Source: Glutamicibacter creatinolyticus (GTDB lineage Bacteria > Actinomycetota > Actinomycetes > Actinomycetales > Micrococcaceae). Taken from it: 64,000 nucleotides of DNA. Under the pieces are notes generated by a model. It was not told the origin of the DNA and searched no databases. It saw only the letters and a list, made by a program, of their open reading frames with translations. A program made the translations under genes and the position numbers. Location of the stretch: assembly GCF_006094275.1 (NCBI RefSeq), contig NZ_CP034412.1:1240001-1304000 (forward strand). Reading direction: 5' to 3'. Below, piece after piece: positions 53,280-62,585 of this stretch (its first letter is position 1; each line of letters begins with the position of its first letter).

Positions 53280-54791
53280 TTAGCTGCGCGGCGGATCGGT
53301 GGGTGCGGCCGCTGCGGGCGACGCGCTCTGCTCGATGGGAAGGCGTTCGGCGTCACGGGTGATGCTGCGGGCCATGGAGGTGAAGATGATGCCGTGGAAG
53401 GGCACCAGTGACCACCAGTACAGGCGCCCGGCCAGGGAGCGGGGGAAGAAGATCGCACGCTGCACGTAGAGCAGGTGATCCCCGCGCGGTTCGAAGCTGA
53501 ACTCCAGCCAGGCCCGCCCCGGAACCTTCATCTCGGCGCGCAGGCGCAGCATCCGCTGCTCATCCAGCGCCTCCACCCGCCACCAGTCCACCACGTCTCC
53601 CAGGGCCAGGCGGCTGCGGCTGCGCCGGCCGCGGTTCAGGCCCACCCCGCCAACCAGCTTGTCCATGACCCCGCGCAGCTTCCACGCCAACGGCAACGAG
53701 TAGTAGCCGTTCTCCCCGCCGAGGCTGGAGATCACCGTGAACAGCTGGCGTGGGGTGGCGGTGGTTTCCCGTTCCCGCCGGTCCACGTACACCCGCCGTC
53801 CGGCCCACTGCGGGTCCGAGGGCAGGGATTCACCCGGGGCGGAGACCGGGTGGGCGCCGGCCCAACTGGTTTCCACCGCGTCCGCCTTGATCTTGTCCAG
53901 CGCCAGGTGCACGGCCTGCGGGTAGCTGGTCAGCCCCTCGGACGGGGGAGGGATCAATTCATCAATTGCCCGGGAGCGCACCACGCAGTCGTGCTGCAGG
54001 GATTCGACCAGCGGTATGGCCAGGCTGCGCGGGATCGGGGTCACCAGGTTCACCCACTGGGCGGCCAGCCAGGGGGTGAGCACCGGCAGGGCAATGATCT
54101 TCGGGCGGCGGATCCCGGCTGCCTGGGCATAGAGCTGCATCAGCTCGGCGTAGCTGTGCGCCTGCGGCCCGCCAATGTCATAGCGTCCGCCCGCCGGTTC
54201 GGACAGCTCCGCGGCCCGCGAGAGGTAGTGCAGCGCATCGCGCACCGCGATCGGCTGCACCATGTTGCGCACCCAGCGCGGGGCCGGCATCACCGGCAGC
54301 ACATCGGTCAGGTGCCGCACCATTTCAAAGCTGGCCGAACCCGAACCGATCACCAGCCCGGCCTGCAGGGTCAGCGTGGGCACGCCACTGGATTCCAGGA
54401 TGCGCCCCACGTTGACGCGGGAAGATAAATGCCGACTCAGCTCCCCGTCCGGGTGCAGCCCCGACAGGTAGACCAGCTGGCCCACGCCAGCGTCCCGGGC
54501 CGCCCGGGCCATCACCTGGGCGCAGCGCTGCTCCACCTCGGCGAAGTTGGAGGTGGCGGCCATGGAATGCACCAGGTAGTAGCAGGTGTCGGTTCCGGCG
54601 CACAGTTCGGCGGCGGCCTGCGGGTCGGTCAGATCCCCCTGCACCACCTGCACCTGCGAACGCCAGGGCACATCCCGCAATGATTCGGGATGCCGGGTGA
54701 GCACCTTTACCTGATGCCCGCGCTCCAGCAGCAGCGGCACCAGCCGCCCGCCCAGGTAGCCGCTGGCCCCGGTCACCGCGATGCGGCTCAT
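53280..54791 (-). CDS. NAD(P)-binding SDR fused to a DUF2867 domain (503 aa)
   Basis: N-terminal extended SDR/NmrA-like domain (AVTGASGYLGGRLVPLLLERGH, residues 4-25) and a C-terminal DUF2867/START-like domain (about 325-475) with LFTVISSLGGENGYYS and the conserved WLEFSFEPRG. Function unknown. Two-domain proteins like this are often found next to photolyase and carotenoid genes. ATG 54791 overlaps the tspO-like stop (ATGA), so it is translated as the second gene of that operon. Confidence 0.87.
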   Translation of the reverse strand: MSRIAVTGASGYLGGRLVPLLLERGHQVKVLTRHPESLRDVPWRSQVQVVQGDLTDPQAAAELCAGTDTCYYLVHSMAATSNFAEVEQRCAQVMARAARDAGVGQLVYLSGLHPDGELSRHLSSRVNVGRILESSGVPTLTLQAGLVIGSGSASFEMVRHLTDVLPVMPAPRWVRNMVQPIAVRDALHYLSRAAELSEPAGGRYDIGGPQAHSYAELMQLYAQAAGIRRPKIIALPVLTPWLAAQWVNLVTPIPRSLAIPLVESLQHDCVVRSRAIDELIPPPSEGLTSYPQAVHLALDKIKADAVETSWAGAHPVSAPGESLPSDPQWAGRRVYVDRRERETTATPRQLFTVISSLGGENGYYSLPLAWKLRGVMDKLVGGVGLNRGRRSRSRLALGDVVDWWRVEALDEQRMLRLRAEMKVPGRAWLEFSFEPRGDHLLYVQRAIFFPRSLAGRLYWWSLVPFHGIIFTSMARSITRDAERLPIEQSASPAAAAPTDPPRS

Positions 54792-55618
54792 GACTCGGCC
54801 CCCTGCGCACGGGCTGGGATCGGCTGGCGGTCGCGGTGGCGGCGCAGCACCCAGGCCAGCACCACAGAACCAATCACAATGATTCCGCAGGCGGTGTAGG
54901 CGGCGATGGCCACCGGCTGGCTGTAGTTGCCCGGCTCCAGCCGGCTGACCCCGATCCAGCCCACGCCCCAGGCCATGGCCAAAGGCATTCCCAGGTGACC
55001 GCCGCTATACCAGGTGGTGCCCAGGGCAATGACCGCCGCGACCGCCAGCAGGGCGATAGCCACCGGCACCGGCCAGTCGGCCCCTTCACCCACGCCCCAG
55101 GAGCCGAGCAGGGCCGCGGTGTTCGCGATGGTGGCCACGCTGACCCAGCCCAGGTAGACGCCGAAGAGAACCCAGAGGATCCAGCGTTCGGCGGTGCTCT
55201 CGGGCGGGGTGGTGATCAGCAGCAAAAGGGTCCGGATCAGCACCAGCAGCAACACCACGATCACCACCAGGCTCACCGGCAGCCAGCCGAACTGCACCAC
55301 GCCGATCCACAACGCGTTCAGCAGGGCCGAGGCGCTGATCCAGGCCCGGGCCCGGTACTGCAGCCGGGACGCGCGGGCGGCCGGGAAGAATTGCCAAATG
55401 GCATAGACCACCAGGCCCACGTAGACAAGGCTCCAGATCCCGAAGGCAGGCCCCGCCGGGGCCAGCAGGGTGGAATCGGTGTCCAGCCAGCCGTCGGAGG
55501 CGTGTTGGATGGGCGTGCCGCCCAGGGCGCCGCTGCCGGCGAACGCCCCGAAAATCGCGACCGCCATCGCAAAGGCGGTGGCGATGGGAACCGCAATTCC
55601 CACTGAGTGTTTCCGCAT
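54788..55618 (-). CDS. TspO/MBR-related tryptophan-rich sensory protein (276 aa)
   Basis: About eight hydrophobic segments. The N-terminal half shows AFGIWSLVYVGLVVYAIWQF and the ALWIGVVQFGW region, resembling TspO-related, tryptophan-rich membrane proteins; it is longer than TspO itself (about 160). TspO-type proteins affect tetrapyrrole and carotenoid expression in response to light and oxygen. ATG 55618 follows AAGGAGG; an upstream in-frame start at 55687 is less likely. It is divergent from the crt operon across a palindrome. Confidence 0.75.
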   Translation of the reverse strand: MRKHSVGIAVPIATAFAMAVAIFGAFAGSGALGGTPIQHASDGWLDTDSTLLAPAGPAFGIWSLVYVGLVVYAIWQFFPAARASRLQYRARAWISASALLNALWIGVVQFGWLPVSLVVIVVLLLVLIRTLLLLITTPPESTAERWILWVLFGVYLGWVSVATIANTAALLGSWGVGEGADWPVPVAIALLAVAAVIALGTTWYSGGHLGMPLAMAWGVGWIGVSRLEPGNYSQPVAIAAYTACGIIVIGSVVLAWVLRRHRDRQPIPARAQGAES

Positions 55619-55692
55619 GATTCTGCCTCCTTGTTGATTCCCGGCAATTTGGGATGTGGACTGGACAACCGAACCCATCTCCTCCATGATGT

Positions 55693-55707
55693 AGCTAACT
55701 TAGCTAA
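55693..55707. promoter_or_regulatory. Palindrome between tspO-like and crt operons
   Basis: TAGCTAACTTAGCTA is symmetric apart from its centre (7-bp arms). On the minus strand it fills the spacer of TTGATT (55715-55710), 17 bases, CATCAT (55692-55687). A likely site for the MarR protein at 55734. Confidence 0.6.
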
Positions 55708-55733
55708 CAATCAAGATAGTGAGAGACTCACTC

Positions 55734-56219
55734 ATGGAACTTTCAGGTAATGCGGCCACGGACGCGCTGCGCATCTTCCACGAGCTGGTGGAGCACTGCG
55801 ACGCGGCCGACGCCCTGGCCCGGGAACGTCTGGGGCTGAACTTCACCGACTTCCGCGGCCTGAAGATCCTCAGCGAGCACCCCGGATCCGGTCCCGGCGA
55901 CCTGGCCCGCAGGCTGGGCATCAGCAGCGCCGCAGCCACCGCGGTGCAGGACCGGCTGGCCGCGCACGGCTACATCACCCTCACCGTCCATCCACGCGAC
56001 CGCCGCCGCAACGCCATCCACGTCAACGACGCGGTCATCGACCAGGCGTTCTACCTGACCCGCCAACTGATGGGCGAAGCCCGCACCGTCATTGAACAGC
56101 TGCCCCCACCAGTGAGCGACGAACTGGTGCAGGGTCTGCTGCAGGTCAGCAAACGCATGCGCGCGGCACTGAACTCCCTACCCACACCCACCTACCAGCA
56201 GCAAAGAGATGAGCCATGA
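55734..56219 (+). CDS. crtR: MarR family regulator of the carotenoid operon (CrtR-like)
   Basis: A 161-residue MarR protein with recognition region LARRLGISSAAATAVQDRLAAHGYI and wing HPRDRRRNAIHVND. It is the first gene of the crt operon and overlaps crtE by 4 bases (ATGA). In Corynebacterium a divergent MarR, CrtR, represses the crt genes and senses GGPP; a similar role is inferred here. An upstream GTG (55719) is possible, but ATG 55734 is preferred. Confidence 0.85.
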   Translation: MELSGNAATDALRIFHELVEHCDAADALARERLGLNFTDFRGLKILSEHPGSGPGDLARRLGISSAAATAVQDRLAAHGYITLTVHPRDRRRNAIHVNDAVIDQAFYLTRQLMGEARTVIEQLPPPVSDELVQGLLQVSKRMRAALNSLPTPTYQQQRDEP

Positions 56220-57307
56220 CCACCACGCATCCCCACCGCGCCGGTACCCGCAGTGCACCGACCGGCCCGGCCGACAGCGCACTGGACACCCACATCAGTG
56301 CGGAGCTGGACCGGGTGGTGGCCCGCCAGCGGCACCGCGCCGCCAGCTACTCCAGCGCCGGCGCCCAACTGTGGGACCACATTGCCCGCAGCCTGCACGG
56401 CGGCAAGCGCACCCGCCCCAAGCTGGTGGACCTGGGCTACCGGGCGTTCGGGGGAACCGACCGGCAGCGCAGCGTGAGCCTGGGGTGCGCCTTCGAACTG
56501 CTGCACACCGCGCTGCTGATCCACGATGACGTGATTGACCGGGACTTCATCCGCCGCGGCCAACCCACCCTCAGCGCCCACTACCGCGACCAGGCCGCCG
56601 CCCGTGGGCTGCCGGACCCGCAGGCACAGCATGTGGGAGGCTCGGCGGCCATCATTGCCGGGGACCTGCTGCTGACCGCCGCGATCCGCCAAACCACCCA
56701 CGCGACCGCCGGACTGCCGGCGGCCGCGGCGGTGGAGGAGGCCTTCGAACTGGGCATCGCCCAGGCCGGGGCCGGGGAACTGGAGGACCTGCTCTACTCG
56801 ATGCACATGATCCCGGCCGACACCGTCCAGGTGCTGCGCATGGAGGAACTGAAAACCGCCGGATACTCCTTCCAGCTGCCCCTGCAGTGCGGGGCGCTGC
56901 TGGCCGGGGCCAGCCAGCAGGAGGCCGCCGGGCTCGGGGAAATCGGTTGCCGCTTCGGGGTGGCCTACCAGGTCATTGACGACATCCTCGGCTGCTTCGG
57001 GGACCCGCGGGCCACCGGCAAATCCGTGGAATCCGACCTGCGCGAGGGCAAGAGCACCGTGTTGACCGCCCTGGCCAGCGAAGACGCCGGCTTTGGCCGC
57101 GCCCTGGCCGAATACCGGCAGGGGAACAGCGGCATTGAAGAGGTCCGCCGCGCGCTGCGGGCAAGCGGGGCCGAACAGGTGGCCCGCCGCCTGGCCGCGG
57201 ACCTGTGCTCCGGTGCCCTGGCCTCCACCCACTTCGCCGCGCTGCCCGAAACCATCCAGGACGAGCTGCGCGCCTACCCGTCCCTGATCCTGGAACGGAG
57301 TCTGTAA
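56216..57307 (+). CDS. crtE: Geranylgeranyl diphosphate synthase
   Basis: Trans-isoprenyl diphosphate synthase, 363 residues. First Asp-rich motif LLIHDDVIDRDFIRRG (about 101-116) and second VIDDILGCFGD (about 256-266) bind the Mg-diphosphates. It extends IPP/DMAPP to GGPP for CrtB. Overlaps the MarR gene (ATGA) and crtB (TAATG). Confidence 0.93.
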   Translation: MTTTHPHRAGTRSAPTGPADSALDTHISAELDRVVARQRHRAASYSSAGAQLWDHIARSLHGGKRTRPKLVDLGYRAFGGTDRQRSVSLGCAFELLHTALLIHDDVIDRDFIRRGQPTLSAHYRDQAAARGLPDPQAQHVGGSAAIIAGDLLLTAAIRQTTHATAGLPAAAAVEEAFELGIAQAGAGELEDLLYSMHMIPADTVQVLRMEELKTAGYSFQLPLQCGALLAGASQQEAAGLGEIGCRFGVAYQVIDDILGCFGDPRATGKSVESDLREGKSTVLTALASEDAGFGRALAEYRQGNSGIEEVRRALRASGAEQVARRLAADLCSGALASTHFAALPETIQDELRAYPSLILERSL

Positions 57308-58209
57308 TGCCCCTCCAACCCAGCGCACTGCAGCTGTACACCCGCACCGCCTCACGCAGCGCCCAAACCGTGATTGGTCAGTACTCCACCTCCTTCTCCC
57401 TGGCCTGCCGGCTGCTGGACCGGCAGAGCCGGGAACACATTGCCAACATCTATGCGCTGGTTCGACTCGCCGATGAGGTGGTGGACGGGGTCGCCGTGGA
57501 AGCCGGGCTACCAGCCAGCGAGGTGGCCCGGACGCTGGATGAGCTGGAGAAGGACACCGAGGCGGCGTTGGCCTGCGGCTACAGCACGAACCTGGTGGTT
57601 CACGCCTTCGCCTGCAGCGCCCGGCGCCACGGCATCGGGGTGGAGCTGACCCGCCCGTTCTTTGCCTCCATGCGCCAGGACCTGGTGCGCCCCACCCACG
57701 ATGAACTCTCCCTGCAGGACTACATCTACGGTTCAGCCGAGGTGGTGGGCCTGATGTGCCTGAAGGTCTTCCAGGCCATGCCCGGCAGCAAACCGGACCC
57801 GGACGGACGGGCGCTGAACGCGGCCCGGCGGCTGGGCGCGGCCTTCCAGAAGGTCAACTTCCTGCGGGACCTGGCCGCCGACAGCCAGGAGCTGGGACGC
57901 CAGTACCTGCCCGGAACCCGGCACAGCGAACTCGATGAACCCCGCAAGCAGGCGCTGGTCCAGGACATCGCCGCGGACTTGGCCGCGGCCAGCGAAGGCC
58001 TTGACTACCTGGCGCCCCGGGCCGCCCAGGCGGTGCGCATGGCCCACGGGCTGTTCAGCGAACTGAACGCCCGCATTGCCCGCACCCCGGCCAATGAACT
58101 GCTGGAGCGCCGGATCTCGGTGCCCGCCGGGCGCAAGGCGCTGATTGCCGCGCGCACCTTCCTGCCCGCACGCCCCCTCATCCCTACCCGCATCAGGAGC
58201 ATCGCATGA
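57307..58209 (+). CDS. crtB: Phytoene synthase
   Basis: Head-to-head condensation of two GGPP to phytoene. Start ATG 57307 overlaps the crtE stop; the frame is open earlier, but that part lies inside crtE. Motifs: LVRLADEVVDG (first Asp-rich), YIYGSAEVVGLM, and NFLRDLAADSQELGRQYLP (second Asp-rich) typical of squalene/phytoene synthases. 300 residues, normal length. Confidence 0.94.
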   Translation: MPLQPSALQLYTRTASRSAQTVIGQYSTSFSLACRLLDRQSREHIANIYALVRLADEVVDGVAVEAGLPASEVARTLDELEKDTEAALACGYSTNLVVHAFACSARRHGIGVELTRPFFASMRQDLVRPTHDELSLQDYIYGSAEVVGLMCLKVFQAMPGSKPDPDGRALNAARRLGAAFQKVNFLRDLAADSQELGRQYLPGTRHSELDEPRKQALVQDIAADLAAASEGLDYLAPRAAQAVRMAHGLFSELNARIARTPANELLERRISVPAGRKALIAARTFLPARPLIPTRIRSIA

Positions 58210-59798
58210 ATCTGCAGCCAATGGACGTGACAGTGATCGGCGGGGGCTTTGCCGGGCTGGCCAGCGCCGGGCTGCTGGCCCGCACCGGGCACCGGGTCAC
58301 CCTGCTGGAACAGGGGCAGCAGCTGGGCGGCCGGGCCGGGCGGCTGCAGCGCGAGGGCTTCAGCTTTGACACCGGACCCTCCTGGTACCTGATGCCCGAG
58401 GTCTTCGAGCACTGGTTCGAGCTCATGGGCAGCAGCACCTCCCAGGCCCTGGATCTGCGCAGCCTGAAAACCTCCTACCGGGTGTTCTTCGAGGACCACG
58501 AACCAGAGGACCTGGCCCCGGACACGGCCGGCGACGTGTTCGAACGCCTTGAACCGGGGGCCGGGGAACGCCTGGCCTCCTACCTGCGCCAGGCCTGCGA
58601 AAGCTACGACCTGGCCCTGGAGCACTTCCTCTATGATGACTTCGCCCGGGCCAGCAGCCTGCTGGCCACCCCGATCCTCCGTCGCGGCGGCACCCTGCTG
58701 CCGCTGCTGGCCCGATCCCTGAAAACCCACACCGCCAAGGCGTTCACCGACCACCGGCTGCGCCAGATCCTGGGCTACCCCGCGGTGTTCCTGGGCAGCA
58801 GCCCGCAACGCACCCCAGCGCTCTATCACCTGATGAGCCACCTGGACCTTACCCAGGGGGTGCAGTACCCCATGGGCGGGTTCAGCGCGCTGGTGGACGC
58901 CATGGAGCAGCTGGTGCGCACGGCCGGGGTCACCATCATCACCGGCGCCCGCGCCACCGGCATCCACACCGAGGAAGCCGGTGGGGCGGTCAGCGCGGTG
59001 CAGTGGGTGGACGGTGCCGGCGCTATCCACCAAAGCCGGGCGCAGGCCGTGGTGGGAGCCGCGGATTTACACCACCTGGAAAGCGAGCTGCTGCCACCGA
59101 GCCTGCGCAGCCGCACCCAGCGGCACTGGCGCAAGGCCGACCCGGGGCCCGGGGCGGTGCTCGCCTGCCTGGGAGTGCGCGGCAAACTGCCGCAGCTGGA
59201 GCACCACAACCTGCTGTTCACCCGCGACTGGGATGAGAACTTCGCCCGCATCCACACCGGGGAACAACTGCAAACCGAAACCAGCATCTACGCCTGCATG
59301 CCCAGCGCCACGGATCCCGGGGTGGCGCCGGAAGGGGATGAGAACCTGTTCCTGCTCATTCCGGCCCCGGCCCGCGTGGACTGGGGCCGCGGGGGAGCTG
59401 ACGGCGAAGGCTCGGTGATGGTGGAGCGGATCACGGACGCGGCCATTGACCAGCTGGCCAGCTGGTCTGGGATCCAGGGGCTGCGCGAACGCATCGTGGT
59501 GCGCCAAACCTATGGGCCTGCCGATTTCGAGGCCACCGTGGGCGCCTGGCGCGGTGGGGCGTTGGGCTTGGCCCACACCCTGGGCCAAAGCGCCTTCCTG
59601 CGCCCGGCCAACCGCAACCCCAAGGTGCCAGGGCTCTACTACGCCGGCAGTTCGGTGCGCCCCGGCATTGGCATCCCCATGTGCCTGATCAGCGGTGAGC
59701 TGGCGGCCAAGGCGGTCAACCGGGTCAACGCCCCGGGCCCCTTGGGCATGGGGCACCTGCAGGGCACGGGGGCACTGGGCGACAAGGTGGGTGGCTGA
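58206..59798 (+). CDS. crtI: Phytoene desaturase
   Basis: FAD enzyme introducing double bonds to convert phytoene to lycopene. The N-terminal VIGGGFAGLASAGLLARTGH is the FAD-binding loop; the C-terminal YYAGSSVRPGIGIPMCLISGELAA is the CrtI signature. At 530 residues it is full length. Overlaps crtB by 4 bases and crtYe by one base. Confidence 0.95.
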   Translation: MNLQPMDVTVIGGGFAGLASAGLLARTGHRVTLLEQGQQLGGRAGRLQREGFSFDTGPSWYLMPEVFEHWFELMGSSTSQALDLRSLKTSYRVFFEDHEPEDLAPDTAGDVFERLEPGAGERLASYLRQACESYDLALEHFLYDDFARASSLLATPILRRGGTLLPLLARSLKTHTAKAFTDHRLRQILGYPAVFLGSSPQRTPALYHLMSHLDLTQGVQYPMGGFSALVDAMEQLVRTAGVTIITGARATGIHTEEAGGAVSAVQWVDGAGAIHQSRAQAVVGAADLHHLESELLPPSLRSRTQRHWRKADPGPGAVLACLGVRGKLPQLEHHNLLFTRDWDENFARIHTGEQLQTETSIYACMPSATDPGVAPEGDENLFLLIPAPARVDWGRGGADGEGSVMVERITDAAIDQLASWSGIQGLRERIVVRQTYGPADFEATVGAWRGGALGLAHTLGQSAFLRPANRNPKVPGLYYAGSSVRPGIGIPMCLISGELAAKAVNRVNAPGPLGMGHLQGTGALGDKVGG

Positions 59799-60151
59799 TG
59801 GTTTACCTGCTGATTCTGTTGGCCCTCATTGGCTGCATGGCGCTGATCGATGCGCGCTTTAAGCTGTTTGTCTGCTGCCGTCCGGGTCCCGCCCTGGTCT
59901 CCCTGTTGGTGGGCACCGCGATCTTCCTGCTCTGGGATGTGCTGGCCATTGACCAGGGGATCTTCCTGCACTTGGAATCGAAGTGGATGAGCGGGGTGAT
60001 GGTGGGCGAACAGCTGCCGCTGGAGGAAGTCTTCTTCCTGTTCTTCCTGTGCTACCAGGTGATGATCCTGGTCAACGGCTGGCTGCGGTGGCGGGGCCAT
60101 GCACGCAAGAAACAACCAGAACCGGTGACGACGGGGGATTATCCATCATGA
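59798..60151 (+). CDS. crtYe: C50 carotenoid epsilon-cyclase subunit CrtYe
   Basis: A 117-residue membrane protein with about three segments, lycopene cyclase domain type. VYLLILLALIGCMALIDARFKLF and the WDVLAIDQGIF motif are conserved. With CrtYf it forms the heterodimer that cyclises C50 flavuxanthin to decaprenoxanthin. Overlaps crtI and crtYf. Confidence 0.9.
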   Translation: MVYLLILLALIGCMALIDARFKLFVCCRPGPALVSLLVGTAIFLLWDVLAIDQGIFLHLESKWMSGVMVGEQLPLEEVFFLFFLCYQVMILVNGWLRWRGHARKKQPEPVTTGDYPS

Positions 60152-60498
60152 CTTTTCTGCAAATGGGTCTGTGCTTCGTGGCCGGTTCGCTGGTGTTGTT
60201 GATCGGCTCCATGCTGCTGCGCCGCATCCCGGTGCGGCGGATCGCTCCGGCGCTGCTGGTGGCGCTGGCGGCGCTGTTCGTGCTCACCGCGATCTTTGAC
60301 AATGTCATGATCGCCGTCGGCCTCTTCGACTATGGGCAGCACTCCCTGGTCGGGGTGCGCATCGGTCGAGCCCCGATAGAAGACTTCCTGTACCCGCTCA
60401 GCGCGGTGTTCTTCATGCCGGCGCTGTGGTGGCTCACCGGCGGCACGGCGCCCACCGCCAAACAGGTCCACACGCCACGACGGGGGATTGAACAATGA
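60148..60498 (+). CDS. crtYf: C50 carotenoid epsilon-cyclase subunit CrtYf
   Basis: A 116-residue partner of CrtYe with three membrane segments and the IFDNVMIAVGLFDY and APIEDFLYPL motifs of the lycopene cyclase domain. The start is ATG 60148, overlapping the crtYe stop (ATGA); the frame extends upstream inside crtYe but is not part of the protein. Overlaps crtEb by 4 bases. Confidence 0.9.
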   Translation: MTFLQMGLCFVAGSLVLLIGSMLLRRIPVRRIAPALLVALAALFVLTAIFDNVMIAVGLFDYGQHSLVGVRIGRAPIEDFLYPLSAVFFMPALWWLTGGTAPTAKQVHTPRRGIEQ

Positions 60499-61478
60499 CA
60501 TCCAAACCACGGACCACCGGAGCGTCAGGGATACCAGCCCGGCCTGGAACAACTCCCGGATCACTGACGGCGAGGGAACCGGCAAGTACTAGACCAAGAA
60601 CCCGAAACCTCGCCCACACCCTGAAGGGGCTTGTTGCCACTTCCCGGCCCCTGTCCTGGATCAACACGGCCTACCCGTTCGCCATCGCCTACCTGCTGGC
60701 CGGAGGCGGCTTCGACTGGCGCTGGTGGGTGGGCACCGTATTCTTCCTGATTCCCTACAACCTGGTGATGTACGGGATCAATGACGTCTTTGACTATGAA
60801 TCCGACATTCGCAACCCGCGCAAGGGAGGCGTGGAAGGTGCCGTGCTGGACCGCTCCCTGCACGCCACCGTGTTGTGGGCGTGTGCGCTGACGGCCTTGC
60901 CCTTCCTGGTGGCCCTGGTGCTTGGCGGCGGTGCCCGGGCCAATCTGGTGCTGGGCATATCCATGGTAGCGCTGCTGGCCTACAGTGCCCCGTACCTGCG
61001 CTTCAAGGAACGCCCCTTTCTGGATTCACTGACCAGCGCCGTCCACTTCGTCTCCCCGGGCGTTTACGGCTGGGCGCTGGCCGAGGCCTCCATGGACCTC
61101 CAACCCCTGGCGGCCTTCGGCGCATTCCTGCTGTGGGGGATGGCCTCCCATGCGCTGGGCGCCATCCAGGACATTGAGCCGGACCGGCAGGCCGGGCTCT
61201 CATCGATTGCCACGGTGCTCGGGGCGCGCTGGACCGCCCGGCTGGTGCTGGGGTGGTACGTGCTGGCCGGCCTGTTGCTGCTGGTGCTGCCCGGCCCGGC
61301 GAAGCTCGCCGGCCTGTTTGCGGTGCCCTATGCGTTGAATGCGCTGCCCTACCTGAACCTGGCGGATCAGGACTCAGCGATCGCCCGCTCCGCCTGGCGA
61401 AGGTTCCTGTGGCTGAATTACCTGTGCGGGTTCCTGCTGAGCATGCTGCTGATTTACCTCGTTTGGTTCTGGCAGTAA
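60495..61478 (+). CDS. crtEb: Lycopene elongase (UbiA family prenyltransferase)
   Basis: Adds two C5 units to lycopene to make the C50 flavuxanthin skeleton. UbiA-type motifs [17 protein letters not shown] (first Asp-rich) and [18 protein letters not shown] (second), with about eight membrane segments, 327 residues. A Pro/Thr/Arg-rich 35-residue N-terminal tail precedes the first segment. Its presence decides that the product is a C50 carotenoid such as decaprenoxanthin. Confidence 0.93.
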   Translation: MTSKPRTTGASGIPARPGTTPGSLTAREPASTRPRTRNLAHTLKGLVATSRPLSWINTAYPFAIAYLLAGGGFDWRWWVGTVFFLIPYNLVMYGINDVFDYESDIRNPRKGGVEGAVLDRSLHATVLWACALTALPFLVALVLGGGARANLVLGISMVALLAYSAPYLRFKERPFLDSLTSAVHFVSPGVYGWALAEASMDLQPLAAFGAFLLWGMASHALGAIQDIEPDRQAGLSSIATVLGARWTARLVLGWYVLAGLLLLVLPGPAKLAGLFAVPYALNALPYLNLADQDSAIARSAWRRFLWLNYLCGFLLSMLLIYLVWFWQ

Positions 61479-61569
61479 GGCGCTCGCCGGACGTGCCATG
61501 GGGAAGAGGACGTGGTGCGATTCGGCCGCTGTGCCCCGCTGTGACAAGACGGATATGGTGGTGTTTCCA

Positions 61570-62109
61570 ATGATGAAGAGAATGGTGGAAAAGTTCATGG
61601 ACGTAGTCCTGCTCTCCGAGAGCGGTCAGAGCATTGGCACGGCAGACAAGGCATCGGTGCACACCACCGAGACGCCCCTGCATCTGGCTTTTTCCTGCCA
61701 CCTGTTCAACTCTGAAGGCCAGGTCCTGGTCACCCGGCGTGCCCTGTCGAAACTGACCTGGCCCGGTGTGTGGACCAATTCCTTCTGCGGTCACCCGCAA
61801 CCTGCAGAGGCCCCATTCGATGCCATTCGCCGGCATGCTCGCCACGAGCTGGGCTGCGAGATTGCGGAGCTGACGGTGACGCTGCCCGATTTCCGCTACC
61901 GGGCCACCGACGCCTCGGGTGTCGTGGAAAACGAAATCTGCCCCGTGCATACTGCACGCATCGACAGCGAACTGTCTCCGAATCCGGAAGAGGTCATGGA
62001 CTGGCAGTGGGTGGACCCTGCCCAATTGGCTGTGGCGGTGCGTGCAACCCCCTGGGCTTTCAGCCCGTGGCTCGTGATGCAGCTGCCGCAACTGCCGGCC
62101 TACTCCTAG
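61570..62109 (+). CDS. idi: Isopentenyl-diphosphate delta-isomerase (type 1)
   Basis: Nudix-fold enzyme interconverting IPP and DMAPP. The catalytic cysteine is in NSFCGHP and the catalytic glutamate in [10 protein letters not shown]; the N-terminal [21 protein letters not shown] is the family hallmark. The start is uncertain: ATGs at 61555, 61570, 61582 and 61597 are in frame and none has a strong ribosome site. It follows crtEb by about 90 bases and probably belongs to the same transcript, raising precursor supply for carotenoids. Confidence 0.9.
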   Translation: MMKRMVEKFMDVVLLSESGQSIGTADKASVHTTETPLHLAFSCHLFNSEGQVLVTRRALSKLTWPGVWTNSFCGHPQPAEAPFDAIRRHARHELGCEIAELTVTLPDFRYRATDASGVVENEICPVHTARIDSELSPNPEEVMDWQWVDPAQLAVAVRATPWAFSPWLVMQLPQLPAYS

Positions 62110-62585
62110 GCGGCAGACCGAGAGCGGGCGCCGACTTCCGAACCAAAAATAAACTCCAAAGTTCCTGCACGTCATAAGCCTTTTTGAGGGCAGACGGGGT
62201 GCTCGAACATGGGGTTCGTGGTCGGCGCGAGAAGTAATGAACCTTTACCGGCGCGCCCGTGGAGCCTAGAGATTACGCAAGATTTGACAATATTTCGTCC
62301 ATGCACACGACTAACAATTCACCGGTGGAACTGTGTCAACGTGCGTGTTATCTCAGCTTTGAGCTCTGTTGCATCGAAAAGTTAAGCTGAATCTGCGCAA
62401 TTGGAGATCTCAACGGCACAGCCATTGCCTAATATTCATTGTGGGGGCTGTCCGTAGTGGACAGATCATTTCCGCACGACGGAGTTCGCTCCGGGAGGCG
62501 GAAAGCTAAACGCACGTGGAAACCACCCTGATCGCTTTGACGTTCATCGTGGTTTCCTCCTACAAATAAATTCTTGGGGAATTTC
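62110..62585. other. Long leader with three hairpins before the glycosyltransferase
   Basis: About 475 bases without a gene in the left part. TAATAT (62430-62435) may be a -10 box (no clear -35). Downstream are CTGTCC/GGACAG (62448-62464), a stacked helix TTTCCGC...GCGGAAA enclosing CGGAG-TTCG-CTCCG (62469-62504), and GGAAACCAC/GTGGTTTCC (62518-62557). A TTGACA stands at 62284 without a matching -10. Confidence 0.5.
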
